Positions 36,319-45,566 are shown, counted from the first letter of the stretch. The stretch: 64,000 bases of DNA from Burkholderiales bacterium (GCA_016790635.1 JAEUOR010000002.1:124001-188000), one strand, 5' to 3'. Notes: generated from the sequence alone by a model not told the origin. Program-made: numbers and translations.

Positions 36319-37167
36319 ATGAACAAGCAACCCTTGCGGCCGATCACTGCCGCAGACCGTGCCGACTTCGAACGTGACGGCGTGGTCTGCCTGCGTGGCA
36401 TGTTTGATTTCGAGTGGCTGGAACGCATGCGCCGCGCGGTCGACCACGCGATGGACGCCGAGCATCCGCTGGCGCGTCGGCGCGAGGTCACCAAGGCGCT
36501 CGGCGGCAAGACCGGGCGCTCGCACATCAACACCTTCGTTTGGGCCTGGAACGACGACTTCCGGGACTGGGTCCTCAACTCCCCCTGCGCCGAAATCGCG
36601 GCGCGCATCATGGGCGTGGACGAAGTGCGCTTTTTCTACGACCAGGTCTTCGTCAAGGAGCCCAACACCGCCGAGCGCACCGACTGGCACCACGACCTGC
36701 CGTTCTGGCCCATGCGCGGCAACGACATCGTCTCGGTATGGGTGGCGCTGACCGACGTGGATTCGACCAACAGCCAGCTCGAGTACATCGCCGGTTCCCA
36801 CAAGTGGGGCAAGTTCTACGCGGCGGCGATTCCCGACAAGGACCCGCGCTTCAAGTCGGAACTGGAGCCCTGCCCCGACTTCTCCACCCGCCGCGACGAC
36901 CCCACGCTCCGTTTCCTGCGCTGGGACATGCAGGCCGGTGACTGCCTGGTGCATCATCCGCTGACCGTGCACGGATCGGACGGAAACTTCTCCTTGCAGC
37001 GCAGGCGCGTGGCGATCTCGACACGCTACATGGGCCCGGACGCGCGCTGGGATCCGCGTCCCGCCGTGATGGCCATCACCGGCGATCCGCAACTCGAGCC
37101 GGGCGCCTACCCGGCCGATGACCGCGTCTTTCCGGTGGCGTGGCGCAGCAGCGCTGCCCGCGCATGA
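36319..37167 (+). CDS. Phytanoyl-CoA dioxygenase (PhyH) family Fe(II)/2-oxoglutarate oxygenase
   Basis: A 282-residue non-heme iron oxygenase. The metal triad is probably in TDWHHDLPFW (HxD) and the distal His of VHHPLTVHGSDGN, with a 2-oxoglutarate Arg in RRRVAISTRYMG. It would hydroxylate a substrate while decarboxylating 2-oxoglutarate. It starts at ATG 36319; the long open frame upstream is antisense to the TRAP genes. Its stop overlaps the GST start (ATGA), so the two form an operon. Confidence 0.88.
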   Translation: MNKQPLRPITAADRADFERDGVVCLRGMFDFEWLERMRRAVDHAMDAEHPLARRREVTKALGGKTGRSHINTFVWAWNDDFRDWVLNSPCAEIAARIMGVDEVRFFYDQVFVKEPNTAERTDWHHDLPFWPMRGNDIVSVWVALTDVDSTNSQLEYIAGSHKWGKFYAAAIPDKDPRFKSELEPCPDFSTRRDDPTLRFLRWDMQAGDCLVHHPLTVHGSDGNFSLQRRRVAISTRYMGPDARWDPRPAVMAITGDPQLEPGAYPADDRVFPVAWRSSAARA

Positions 37168-37979
37168 GCACGGCGGCCGGCGCGAAGCCGGTCCTCTATC
37201 ACAACGACATGTCGGTGTGCGCCGCCAAGGTGCGCATGGCCTTGGCCGAAAAAGCGGTCGAATACGACGGCGTGCACCTGAACCTGCGCGCGGGCGACGC
37301 GCAAAAGCCTGACTACGTCAAGCTCAACCCCAACCAGGTGGTGCCGACCCTGGTGCACGCAGACCAGGTGATCATCGAGTCGAACGTGATCTGCGAGTAC
37401 GTCGACGACGCCTGGCCCGATGCGCCCTTGCGGCCGGCGGCACCCGCCGATCGGGCGCGCATGCGCCTGTGGATGAGGCAACTCGACGAGGGCGTGCATG
37501 CGGCTACCGGCACGATCAGTTCGTGCATCGCCTTTCGGCATCAGCACCTGCAGCGCGATCCTGCAGAACTGCAAGCGTGGCTGGAGCGCATGACCGATCC
37601 CGCGCGACGCGAACGCACGCGTCACGCGATCGAACTCGGCGTCGATGCACCGGAATTCGCGCCCGCGGTGCGGCGATTCCAGAAGCTCCTTGGCGACATG
37701 GATACCGCGCTGGCAGGCGGCGCGTGGCTGGCCGGTCCGACCTATTCGCTGGCCGACCTGGCCTACGCGCCCTACATGACGCGCCTGGACCATCTGGGCC
37801 TGGCGGTCTTGATCGACGCGCGGCCGCGTGTGCGTGACTGGGCTGGTCGACTGTTCGCGCGGCCGGCGTATGCGCAGGGTATCGCCGCCTGGTTCAATCC
37901 CTCGTACCTGGAGATCTTTGCGCGCGAGCGGGCTGCCGCCGGTGCACGCGTGGCGACCATCATCGCGCAGTCAGGTTGA
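37164..37979 (+). CDS. Glutathione S-transferase family protein
   Basis: A 271-residue GST. The thioredoxin-like N-terminal domain has LYHNDMSVCAAKVRMALAEK (possible catalytic Ser/Cys), the cis-Pro loop NQVVPTLVHADQVIIES and the start of the alpha-helical domain after DDAWPDAPLRP. The later GPTYSLADLAYAPYM motif is the usual GST C-domain N-capping region. It may conjugate or isomerise a ring-cleavage intermediate. It is coupled to PhyH and converges with the amidohydrolase, with which it overlaps by 9 nt. Confidence 0.9.
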   Translation: MSTAAGAKPVLYHNDMSVCAAKVRMALAEKAVEYDGVHLNLRAGDAQKPDYVKLNPNQVVPTLVHADQVIIESNVICEYVDDAWPDAPLRPAAPADRARMRLWMRQLDEGVHAATGTISSCIAFRHQHLQRDPAELQAWLERMTDPARRERTRHAIELGVDAPEFAPAVRRFQKLLGDMDTALAGGAWLAGPTYSLADLAYAPYMTRLDHLGLAVLIDARPRVRDWAGRLFARPAYAQGIAAWFNPSYLEIFARERAAAGARVATIIAQSG

Positions 37980-39008
37980 ACGGGGGCGCAGCGGGCCGGG
38001 CCGGCCTTGGTGTTCCTTGCGCAGCAGACGCCGCGCATGCGGAGCGAGTTCGACACCGAGGGTTGAAAATTCGTCGACCTCGGGTTGGTCCCAGCCGGCG
38101 AAGTTGGTCCCGTAGACCAGGCGGTCGCGGCCGACGATGTCGGCCAGCAGGTCCAGGGCGCGCGGTTCCGCGGTGTGCGCATCGAACCAGAGTCGCTTGA
38201 GCCCGGCCCGGAACGCGTCCGGCGCGCGCGTGTGCTGCGGAGCCCATGGCCGCACGCGTCCGGCCTGGGCGAGTCGCGCGGCCAGCACCGGGATCGAGCC
38301 GCCGGCGTTGCTGATGCAGATGTCCAGCGCCGGGTGGCGTTCGAGCACGCCGCCGAAGATCAGCGAGGCAACCGCGATGGTCTCCTGGCCGGCATAGCCT
38401 GCGACGATGTTGAGGTCGTAGCGCAGCAGGTTGGGGTCACCCTTCGGGCCGTCGATTCCCGCCGGTGCCGGATGCAGGAACAGCGGCACATCGAGCGACG
38501 TGCAGGCCCGGTACAGCACGTCGAACGCGGGGTCGTCGAGAGGGCGCGTGGTATCGGTGCCGGTGTACCCGGCCCACAGCCCGAGTTCCTGCACGGCCCG
38601 CTTGAGTTCATCGGCCGCGGCGGTCGGGTCCTGCATTGGCAGGGCGGCGGCGCCGGCCAAACGCTCGGGGTGGCGCCCGACGATGCCGGCCAGCGCATCG
38701 TTGTGGCGGCGGCAAAACGCGATCGCCTCGGGCGCGGGGATGTAGTGAAAATAGGTCAGCGGGTTGGGCGACAGCATCTGGAAGTCGATCGAGGCCGCGT
38801 CCATGCGCGCGAGCCTGACCTCGGGATCCATGAACGGGCTGCCGCGATAGCGCACGCCGGTGAGCGTGTAATCGCCGGCCCGGTACCAGGGTCTGCCCGC
38901 GGCGTCGACACCCATCTCCGGGCCGAAGCGACCCGCCGCACCCAGGGTTTCGTCGAGCACGGCGTGGGCGTGCAGGTCGATGATGCGTGCGGTGCCGATG
39001 CCTGACAT
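37971..39008 (-). CDS. Amidohydrolase-2 (ACMSD-like) family protein with two metal ligands replaced by Asn
   Basis: This 345-residue TIM-barrel protein resembles amino-carboxymuconate-semialdehyde decarboxylase and gamma-resorcylate decarboxylase. HxH is present at His13/His15 (DLHAHA) and His179 in LFLHPA. At the position of the next His ligand it has Asn234 (ISNAGG instead of AHGGG), and at the usual Asp it has Asn302 (YGTNFAGWD instead of YGTDxP). Both codons read AAC. The enzyme may use a different metal set, or be inactive. It follows a Bug gene by 44 nt. Confidence 0.87.
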   Translation of the reverse strand: MSGIGTARIIDLHAHAVLDETLGAAGRFGPEMGVDAAGRPWYRAGDYTLTGVRYRGSPFMDPEVRLARMDAASIDFQMLSPNPLTYFHYIPAPEAIAFCRRHNDALAGIVGRHPERLAGAAALPMQDPTAAADELKRAVQELGLWAGYTGTDTTRPLDDPAFDVLYRACTSLDVPLFLHPAPAGIDGPKGDPNLLRYDLNIVAGYAGQETIAVASLIFGGVLERHPALDICISNAGGSIPVLAARLAQAGRVRPWAPQHTRAPDAFRAGLKRLWFDAHTAEPRALDLLADIVGRDRLVYGTNFAGWDQPEVDEFSTLGVELAPHARRLLRKEHQGRPGPLRPRST

Positions 39009-39052
39009 TTTCCTCCCTGTGGGCGGTCAGCCTGGACGAGTTGCCGGCGAGG

Positions 39053-40021
39053 TCACTCGGGTTCGATGCCGGCGTCGCGCGCGGCCTTGGCCCACTTGGC
39101 GCGTTCGGCCGCCAGGTATTCGGCAAACTGCGTCGGCGTATTGGTAAGCGGCTGGAAGCCCAGCGTCGCCAGGCGTTCGACCACCTCCGGCAGGACCATG
39201 ATGCGCGCCATTTCGCCGGCGATGCGCGCGGCGATGGGTGCGGGCAGGCCGCGCGGACCCATCATGCCCATCCAGGTCACGACTTCGTAACCAGCCAGTC
39301 CGGCTTCGGCGGCGGTCGGAACGTCGGGCAGCGCGGCGACGCGTCGCGGACCGGTAGTCGCAAGGGCGCGCAACTTGCCGGCGCGCACGTTGGCGACGAC
39401 GGTGTTGTCGAAGGCCACCTGGATCTGGCCGCCGAGCAGGTCTGCCAGCATCGGAGCACTGCCCTTGTACGGGACATGCTGGATCTGCACCCTGGCCATG
39501 CTGTTGAAAAGTTCGCCAGCCAGGTGCGGCGTGGTGCCCTTGCCCGAGGAACCGAAATTGAGGGTCCCTGGCCTGGCGCGTGCCAGCTGGATCAGCTCCG
39601 CCAGATTCTGGGCGGGCACCGAGGGATGCACGGTGATGAAGAACGATGTTCCCGCCGCCAGGCTGATGGTGCTGAAATCGGCGATCGGGTCATAGGGCAT
39701 GCTCTTGTAGGCGCTGGGCGCGATCGCATGGCTGCTGACCACGCCCATCAGCAGGCTGTAGCCATCGGGCGCCGCCTTGGCGATGACGTCCGAGCCGATC
39801 AGCCCGCCCGCACCCGGTCGGTTTTCGACGACAAAGGGCTGGCCCAGCGAGCGCGACAGGTGCTCGGCCAGCACCCGTGTGACAACGTCGGTGGCGCCAC
39901 CCGGCGGATAGGCGACGACGATGCGCACCCCCTTGGCGGGGTAGGTCTGGGCCAACACGGCCGGCGCAGCCGCAGCGAGCAGAAGGGCAGCGGCCAAGCC
40001 GCGCAGCAAGCAAATGATCAT
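39053..40021 (-). CDS. Bug/TctC-family substrate-binding protein (3)
   Basis: A 322-residue protein with a signal peptide ending AVLAQ and the motifs YPAKGVRIVVAYPPGGATD, VENRPGAGGLIGSDVI, HVPYKGSAPMLADLLGGQI and AGLAGYEVVTWMG. It lies between the FMN dehydrogenase (55 nt upstream) and the amidohydrolase. No permease genes are nearby. Confidence 0.92.
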   Translation of the reverse strand: MIICLLRGLAAALLLAAAAPAVLAQTYPAKGVRIVVAYPPGGATDVVTRVLAEHLSRSLGQPFVVENRPGAGGLIGSDVIAKAAPDGYSLLMGVVSSHAIAPSAYKSMPYDPIADFSTISLAAGTSFFITVHPSVPAQNLAELIQLARARPGTLNFGSSGKGTTPHLAGELFNSMARVQIQHVPYKGSAPMLADLLGGQIQVAFDNTVVANVRAGKLRALATTGPRRVAALPDVPTAAEAGLAGYEVVTWMGMMGPRGLPAPIAARIAGEMARIMVLPEVVERLATLGFQPLTNTPTQFAEYLAAERAKWAKAARDAGIEPE

Positions 40022-40076
40022 GGGGTGGGACGGCGCTGGCGCGCCGGGTGGAAGAGTACTGGTTCGGTGCCCGCGT

Positions 40077-41237
40077 TCAGCGCGGTGTGGGACGAGAAAT
40101 GTTAGTCAGTATCCCGAGCCGGCGCAAGGCGCCGATATCACTCGCCCCGACCAAGCCCATGGTGCGATCGAGCTCCGCGCGCAGCAGTTCCAGCACGTGC
40201 GCGACACCGGCTTCGCCCGCCACCGCCAGCCCCCACAGCTGCGGGCGACCGATCAGGACCGCGCTGGCGCCCAGCGCGAGCGCCTTGGCCGCGTCGCCAC
40301 CGCGACGGATGCCGCCGTCGACCAGCACGGTCAACTGCCCGCCGGACGCATCGAGGATCGCGGGCAGGGCGCGCAGGCTGGCCTGTGCACCGTCGAGCTG
40401 GCGTCCGCCATGGTTGGAGACGATCACGCCGTCGACCCCCAGCGCCAGGGCGCGCCGCGCTTCGTGGACGTGCATCACTCCCTTGAGCAACAGCGGTCCG
40501 CGCCAGGCCTCGCGCAGCGCAGCGACGTCGTCCCAGTTCATGGCCGGGTCGAGCATCGCCGCCATGCGCCCCGCCAGCCCGGCGACAGATTCGCTCGACC
40601 CGGCGCGCACGTAGTTGCCAAAGGTGAGCCGCGGCAGCTCGGAGCGCATGGCCCACCACCACGACGCCGCGCGTGCGTAGTCCAGCCACTGGCGCGGGCC
40701 GAAGCGCGGCGGAATCGCAAAGCCGTTGACCAGATCGCGCTCGCGCTTGCCCAGTAGCTGGTTGTCGATGGTCAGCACCAGCGCCTGGAAGCCGGCGGCC
40801 TGGGCGCGCGTGGTCAGTTCGCGCGTGAAGCCGCGATCGCGGTAGATGAAGACCTGCATCCAGCGCGGCCCCTCGTGGGCGGCGGCCAGATCCTCGATCG
40901 AACACACCGAGCCGTGACTCATGCAATAGACCGTGCCGGCCGCGGCCGCAGCGCGGGCCGCGGCGATTTCGCCGCGCGGCCAGTAGAGCCCGGCAAGGCC
41001 GGTCGGGCCGATCAGGATCGGCAGGCGCAGGCGCTTGCCGAACAGTTCGACCGAGAGGTCGCGCGTGCCGGCGCCTTCGAGCGGGCGCGGCAGGAAGGAC
41101 CAGTCGGCGAAGGCCGCTTCGTTCTCGCGCAGGGTGTGTTCGTTCTCGGCGCCTCCGTCGGCGAAGTCGAAGATCGGCCGCGGAAGGCGCTTCTTGGCCG
41201 CGGCGCGCAGCAACGCGATGTTGTGTGCGTCGTGCAA
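40077..41237 (-). CDS. FMN-dependent alpha-hydroxy-acid dehydrogenase
   Basis: A 386-residue TIM-barrel flavoprotein of the lactate/glycolate/mandelate oxidase family. The catalytic His is in VSNHGGRQLDGA, the FMN phosphate loop is in VDGGIRRGGDAAKALALGA, and the N-terminal FDFADGGAENEHTLRENE segment is normal. It oxidises an L-2-hydroxy acid to a 2-oxo acid. It lies in a minus-strand group with an RraA-like lyase and two Bug proteins, pointing to hydroxy-acid catabolism. Confidence 0.92.
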   Translation of the reverse strand: MHDAHNIALLRAAAKKRLPRPIFDFADGGAENEHTLRENEAAFADWSFLPRPLEGAGTRDLSVELFGKRLRLPILIGPTGLAGLYWPRGEIAAARAAAAAGTVYCMSHGSVCSIEDLAAAHEGPRWMQVFIYRDRGFTRELTTRAQAAGFQALVLTIDNQLLGKRERDLVNGFAIPPRFGPRQWLDYARAASWWWAMRSELPRLTFGNYVRAGSSESVAGLAGRMAAMLDPAMNWDDVAALREAWRGPLLLKGVMHVHEARRALALGVDGVIVSNHGGRQLDGAQASLRALPAILDASGGQLTVLVDGGIRRGGDAAKALALGASAVLIGRPQLWGLAVAGEAGVAHVLELLRAELDRTMGLVGASDIGALRRLGILTNISRPTPR

Positions 41238-41261
41238 GGGCCGGCCTGCGCGCTGATGCCT

Positions 41262-41912
41262 CTAACCCAGGAACGAAGGCCGGCGCTCGCCGCGGCGCAC
41301 TGCCGCGTCCGCGTTGGCCTCGGCGGCGCGGATCGCGGGCAGGCGGGCGATGACCTCATCGAGCCGGGCCTGCGGGATCACGACCACACCATCCTCGTCT
41401 GCGATCACCACGTCGCCGCTGGCCACCGGATGACCCGCGATCGTCACCGGGAAGCCGATGGTTCCGGGGCCGCTGCGATGCGGCGAATTCGGCGTCACGC
41501 CCATGCACCAGGCGGGGATGCCCACCGCGCGCAAGCCGGGCAGGTCGCGCACGCAGCCATCGGTGACGAGCCCGATGGCGCCGCCGTTCCGTGCCATGCC
41601 GATGACGGCGTCGCCGGTGACCGCGCAGCGGGTATAGCCGCCGGTCGCGACCATGAGCACGTCGCCGGCGGCGACGTCATCGAGTGCGTGGATCAGCGCA
41701 AGGTTGTCGGCCGGGCCGGTGTCGCAGGTCAGCGCGACACCACAGAATGCCAGTTGCCCGGCGATCGCCGGGCGCAGGCGGTAATCGAGCGCACCGTCGC
41801 CTCCCAGGGCATCGACGATGAAGCCGGTCGGCGTACCGGCGATCGCGGCGACCTGCTCGGCGCGCGGTCGCTGGAACGCGCTGCGCTGGATGATGGGGAT
41901 TTCCTCGATCAT
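41262..41912 (-). CDS. RraA-like / HMG aldolase-type protein
   Basis: The 216-residue protein has the RraA fold: GTPTGFIVDALGG at the start, GDVLMVATGGYTRCAVTGD, the DGCVRDLPGL motif carrying the Arg-Asp pair, and a C-terminal GDVVIADEDGVVVIP. Homologues are either RNase E inhibitors or metal-dependent 4-hydroxy-4-methyl-2-oxoglutarate aldolase/oxaloacetate decarboxylases. The catabolic context (25 nt before the FMN dehydrogenase) favours a lyase acting on a 2-oxo acid. Confidence 0.87.
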   Translation of the reverse strand: MIEEIPIIQRSAFQRPRAEQVAAIAGTPTGFIVDALGGDGALDYRLRPAIAGQLAFCGVALTCDTGPADNLALIHALDDVAAGDVLMVATGGYTRCAVTGDAVIGMARNGGAIGLVTDGCVRDLPGLRAVGIPAWCMGVTPNSPHRSGPGTIGFPVTIAGHPVASGDVVIADEDGVVVIPQARLDEVIARLPAIRAAEANADAAVRRGERRPSFLG

Positions 41913-41954
41913 GGTTGTTGTCTTTCCTGCGTTGCTGACTAGCGGCGCGCAGGC

Positions 41955-42920
41955 TCACTCGGCCTTGGCGCCGACGGCTTTGGCCACCGCTACCCACTTG
42001 GCGATCTCGTCGCGAATGTGGCGCGCGAACTGCTCCTGGCTGCTGGACACGATCTCCAGTCCCGCGCCGATCATCTTCTCGCGCACCTCCGGCAGCGCCA
42101 TGGCGCGCGCGAGTGCCTCGTTGATACGCCGCGCGATATCCGGTGGCAGTCCGGCGGGCGCGAGGATGCCCTGCCAGGCACCCGCTTCGTAACCCGGAAA
42201 CCCCTGCTCGGCGATCGTCGGCAGGTCCTTGTAGACCGGCGAGCGATTCTTGCTGCCGACGCCCAGGGCGCGCAGCTTGCCGGCGCGCACCTGCGGCATC
42301 AGGTTGGCCTGGTCGCCGATTCCTAGTTGAATCTGCCCGCCCAGCAGGTCGGTCACCATCGGCCCGCCGCCGCGATACGGAATGTGGACCACGAAAATGC
42401 CGGCGCGCTGCTTGAGAAGCTCGGTGGCCAGGTGCGGCGCGCTGCCGGCACCGGCCGAGCCGTAGGTCAACCGGCCCGGATTGGCCTTGGCGTGTGCGAC
42501 CAGTTCCTTGAGGTTGGCCGCCGGCACGCCGGGGTGCACGACCAGGACGTAGTTCACGTCCACGGTGTGCATGATGGGCGTGAAGTCGCGCAGCGGGTCG
42601 TAGGGCATGGAGGCGTAGACGCCGACATTCATCGCCATGTTGGCGATATTGCCCAGCAGCAGCGTGTAGCCATCGGGCGCCGACTTGGCGACGATCTCGG
42701 CGCCGATCATGCCACCGGCGCCGCCGCGATTGTCGATCAGGATGCTCGTGCCCAGCGCCTCGCCCAGGCGCACCTGCACGATGCGCGCCCAGGCGTCGGT
42801 GGCGCCGCCGGGCGGGAACGGAACCACCAGGCGTATCGGCTTCATCGGATAGGGCTGCGCTTGCGCCTGCGCGGTGAGCATGGCAAGTGCAAGCGCGCAG
42901 ACTGAAAGCAGAAGACGCAT
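41955..42920 (-). CDS. Bug/TctC-family substrate-binding protein (4)
   Basis: A 321-residue protein with a signal peptide ending AQAQ, then YPMKPIRLVVPFPPGGATD, DNRGGAGGMIGAEIV, IPYRGGGPMVTDLLGGQIQ and EQGFPGYEAGAWQG. It leads the minus-strand group Bug, RraA-like, FMN dehydrogenase, Bug, amidohydrolase. It is divergent from the enolase-superfamily gene, with about 90 nt between starts. Confidence 0.92.
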   Translation of the reverse strand: MRLLLSVCALALAMLTAQAQAQPYPMKPIRLVVPFPPGGATDAWARIVQVRLGEALGTSILIDNRGGAGGMIGAEIVAKSAPDGYTLLLGNIANMAMNVGVYASMPYDPLRDFTPIMHTVDVNYVLVVHPGVPAANLKELVAHAKANPGRLTYGSAGAGSAPHLATELLKQRAGIFVVHIPYRGGGPMVTDLLGGQIQLGIGDQANLMPQVRAGKLRALGVGSKNRSPVYKDLPTIAEQGFPGYEAGAWQGILAPAGLPPDIARRINEALARAMALPEVREKMIGAGLEIVSSSQEQFARHIRDEIAKWVAVAKAVGAKAE

Positions 42921-43011
42921 GGCAGAACCTTTTAAGGGAGCGGGCGGCGAACGGAGGGATGAATATACTGCGAGGCTCGCCAGCGTGTCCTCTCCGTATG
43001 CCCTTCATCCC

Positions 43012-44133
43012 ATGACCATCACCAGCCTCGATCGTTGGGTCTTTCGCGCCCCTGTCGAAAACGCCGTGCGCAATGCATTCGGCGCGATGAGCAACCGCCC
43101 GGCGCTGTTCCTGCGCATCACGGCAAGCGACGGCGCCTTCGGCTGGGGCGAGGTGTTCTGCAATTTTCCGCAGGTCGGCGCCGAACACCGGGCACGCCTG
43201 GTGTCTTCGATCTTCGCTCCCCTCGTGGCGGGCATGCCCGACGACGATCCGGCGACAGTGCGTGCGCAACTGGAGACGCGCACCCGGCGCATGGCCATCC
43301 AGTGCGGCGAACCGGGACCGTTTGCCCAGATCATCGGTGCGATCGACCAGGCGCTCTGGGACCTGGGCGCGCGCCGCGCCGGCGTGCCGCTGTGGCGACA
43401 CCTCGCACGTCCCGGCGAAGGCGTTGCGCGCGTGCGCGTCTACGCCAGTGGCATCGGGCCCGAGGGCGTGGTCGAACTCGCGCGCAAGCGCTGGCAGGAC
43501 GGATACCGCGCCTTCAAGCTCAAGGTCGGATTCGATCCGCAGGTCGATCGTGCCAATCTCGTCGCGCTGCGTGACACGCTCGGGCCGGAGACGCCGATCA
43601 TGATCGATGCCAACCAGGCCTGGCACCCGAGTGATGCGCGCGCGCGCATCGCGGCGCTGGCCGACTTGCGGCCAACCTGGGTCGAGGAACCGCTGGCTGC
43701 AGACGAGACCCTTTCCGACTGGTCCGCCCTGGCGCGCGACTGTGCGCTGCCGCTCGCGGCCGGCGAGAACCTGCGCGGCGAAACGGAGTTTCATGCCGCC
43801 ATCGACGCGGGCTATCTGCGCTTCGTGCAGCCCGATGTCGGCAAGTGGGGCGGCATGACCGGGTGTCTGGCGGTCGCACGGCACGCGCTTGCGAAAGGCG
43901 TCGAGGTCTGCCCGCACTGGCTGGCCGGTGGCATCGGCCTGGCACACTCGATGCACCTGCGTGCCGCGTTGGGCGAAGGTGGGTTCGTCGAGGTCGACGC
44001 GAATCCGAATCCGCTGCGCGAGGATGTGCTGCGGCTGGAGGTGGTTGACGGATTCGCCGCGCTCGACGATGCCAGCGGCCTGGGGTTCGAGCCGGACCTG
44101 GCGCCTCTGCAAGAATTTCTCATCAACGTTTGA
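43012..44133 (+). CDS. Mandelate racemase/muconate-lactonizing enzyme family protein
   Basis: A 373-residue enolase-superfamily enzyme. It has the KxK acid-base motif (AFKLKVGFD) and metal ligands Asp in IMIDANQAW, Glu in TWVEEPLA and Glu in LAAGENLRGE. The C-terminal VCPHWLAGGIGLA segment is also typical. It would abstract a proton next to a carboxylate, giving racemisation, dehydration or cycloisomerisation. I use ATG 43012 (MTITSLDRW); an upstream in-frame extension is not supported. It is followed 11 nt later by an amidase. Confidence 0.9.
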   Translation: MTITSLDRWVFRAPVENAVRNAFGAMSNRPALFLRITASDGAFGWGEVFCNFPQVGAEHRARLVSSIFAPLVAGMPDDDPATVRAQLETRTRRMAIQCGEPGPFAQIIGAIDQALWDLGARRAGVPLWRHLARPGEGVARVRVYASGIGPEGVVELARKRWQDGYRAFKLKVGFDPQVDRANLVALRDTLGPETPIMIDANQAWHPSDARARIAALADLRPTWVEEPLAADETLSDWSALARDCALPLAAGENLRGETEFHAAIDAGYLRFVQPDVGKWGGMTGCLAVARHALAKGVEVCPHWLAGGIGLAHSMHLRAALGEGGFVEVDANPNPLREDVLRLEVVDGFAALDDASGLGFEPDLAPLQEFLINV

Positions 44134-44144
44134 TCGGGTTTGCG

Positions 44145-45566
44145 ATGAATTCCACTGAACTCTGCTTTCTCCCCGCCACCGAACAGGCCGCGATGGTGCG
44201 CGACAAGCGCATTTCGGCGCTCGAGCTGACGCAGGCGCATCTGGCGCAGATCGACCGCGTCAATCCCAAGGTCAACGCCATCGTCACTCTCGACGCCGAG
44301 GGCGCGCTTGCGCGTGCCCGCGCCGCCGATGCCCGCCAGGCCAAGGGTGAGGCGCTCGGGCCCCTGCATGGCCTGCCAGTCGCGCACAAGGATCTGTTCC
44401 TCACCCGTGGCATGCGCACCACCATGGGTTCGCCGATCTTCAAGGACCAGATTCCGGACCGCAGCATGCTGGTGGTCGATCGCACGTGGAACGCGGGCGC
44501 GATCTGCGTGGGCAAGACCAACACCCCGGAATTCGGCGCTGGTTCGCAGACCTTCAATGCGGTCTTCGGCGCGACTAAGAATCCGTACGACCTGACGAAG
44601 ACCTGCGGCGGATCATCGGGCGGCGCCGGCGTGGTGCTGGCCACAGGCATGGTGCCGATCGCCGACGGCAGCGACCTGGGCGCCTCCTTGCGCAATCCGG
44701 GCAACTTCTGCAACGTGGTCGGTCTGCGCCCGTCGCCCGGGCGCGTGCCGACCTGGCCTACCAAGCACCTGTGGGGCACGCTCGGCGTCGAGGGGCCGAT
44801 GGCGCGCACGGTCGCGGACACGGCGCTCTTGCTCTCGGTGCAGGCGGGGCCGGACGACCGCGTGCCGATCTCGCTCATGGAGCCCGGGGCCATGTTCCGC
44901 GCGCCGCTCGCGCGCGACTTCAAGGGCGTCAAGGTCGCGTTCTCGCCCGGTTTCGGCGGGCAGATTCCGGTGGATCGCCGTGTCGAGACCATCATCGCGG
45001 CCCAGCGCCCGGTGTTCGACGCGCTGGGCTGCATCATGGATGATGTGGTGCCCGATTTCAGCGGCGCGCATGAAGTCTTCCTCGACTTGCGCGCGCATCT
45101 GTTCGAACTCAACAACGGCGTTTACCTGGACCAGCACCGTGACAAGCTGAAGGAGACGGTGATCTGGAACATCGAGGCCGGGCGCAAGCTCTCGGCGGCC
45201 GACATTGCGCGCGCGGATGCGGCGCGCTCGCGCATCTACGAGCGTGTTTCGGCCTTCTTTGAAAAATGGGAATACCTGGTCACGGTGGTCAACCAGGTGC
45301 CGCCGTTTTCCATCGATCAGGAATACGTGACCGAGATCAACGGCGAGAAGCTCGCCACCTATCTCGACTGGATGAAGAGCTGCTACTACATCACCATCAC
45401 CGGCCATCCGGCGATCTCGGTGCCGGCAGGGTTTACCGCGGACGGCCTCCCGGTCGGCATCCAGATCGTCGGGCGGCGCAACGCGGACTTCTCGGTGTTG
45501 CAGCTTGCCTATGCCTTCGAACAAGCGACGCAGATGTGGAAGCGGCGTCCTGGTGTCGCGGATTGA
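44145..45566 (+). CDS. Amidase (amidase-signature family)
   Basis: A 473-residue hydrolase with the Ser-cisSer-Lys triad: Lys82 (VAHKDLF), Ser157 in CGGSSGGAG and the nucleophile Ser181 in DLGASLRNP. Length and the late VNQVPPFSIDQEY and GLPVGIQIVG segments fit the family. It hydrolyses a carboxamide to acid and ammonia. The ATG at 44145 is preferred over a TTG at 44130. It forms a plus-strand pair with the enolase-superfamily gene. Confidence 0.92.
   Translation: MNSTELCFLPATEQAAMVRDKRISALELTQAHLAQIDRVNPKVNAIVTLDAEGALARARAADARQAKGEALGPLHGLPVAHKDLFLTRGMRTTMGSPIFKDQIPDRSMLVVDRTWNAGAICVGKTNTPEFGAGSQTFNAVFGATKNPYDLTKTCGGSSGGAGVVLATGMVPIADGSDLGASLRNPGNFCNVVGLRPSPGRVPTWPTKHLWGTLGVEGPMARTVADTALLLSVQAGPDDRVPISLMEPGAMFRAPLARDFKGVKVAFSPGFGGQIPVDRRVETIIAAQRPVFDALGCIMDDVVPDFSGAHEVFLDLRAHLFELNNGVYLDQHRDKLKETVIWNIEAGRKLSAADIARADAARSRIYERVSAFFEKWEYLVTVVNQVPPFSIDQEYVTEINGEKLATYLDWMKSCYYITITGHPAISVPAGFTADGLPVGIQIVGRRNADFSVLQLAYAFEQATQMWKRRPGVAD

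Noticed and set aside
41677-44112. An 811-codon minus-strand frame across Bug protein 4 and the enolase-superfamily gene
   Set aside because: It is out of frame with the real Bug gene and antisense to the other; no recognisable domain.
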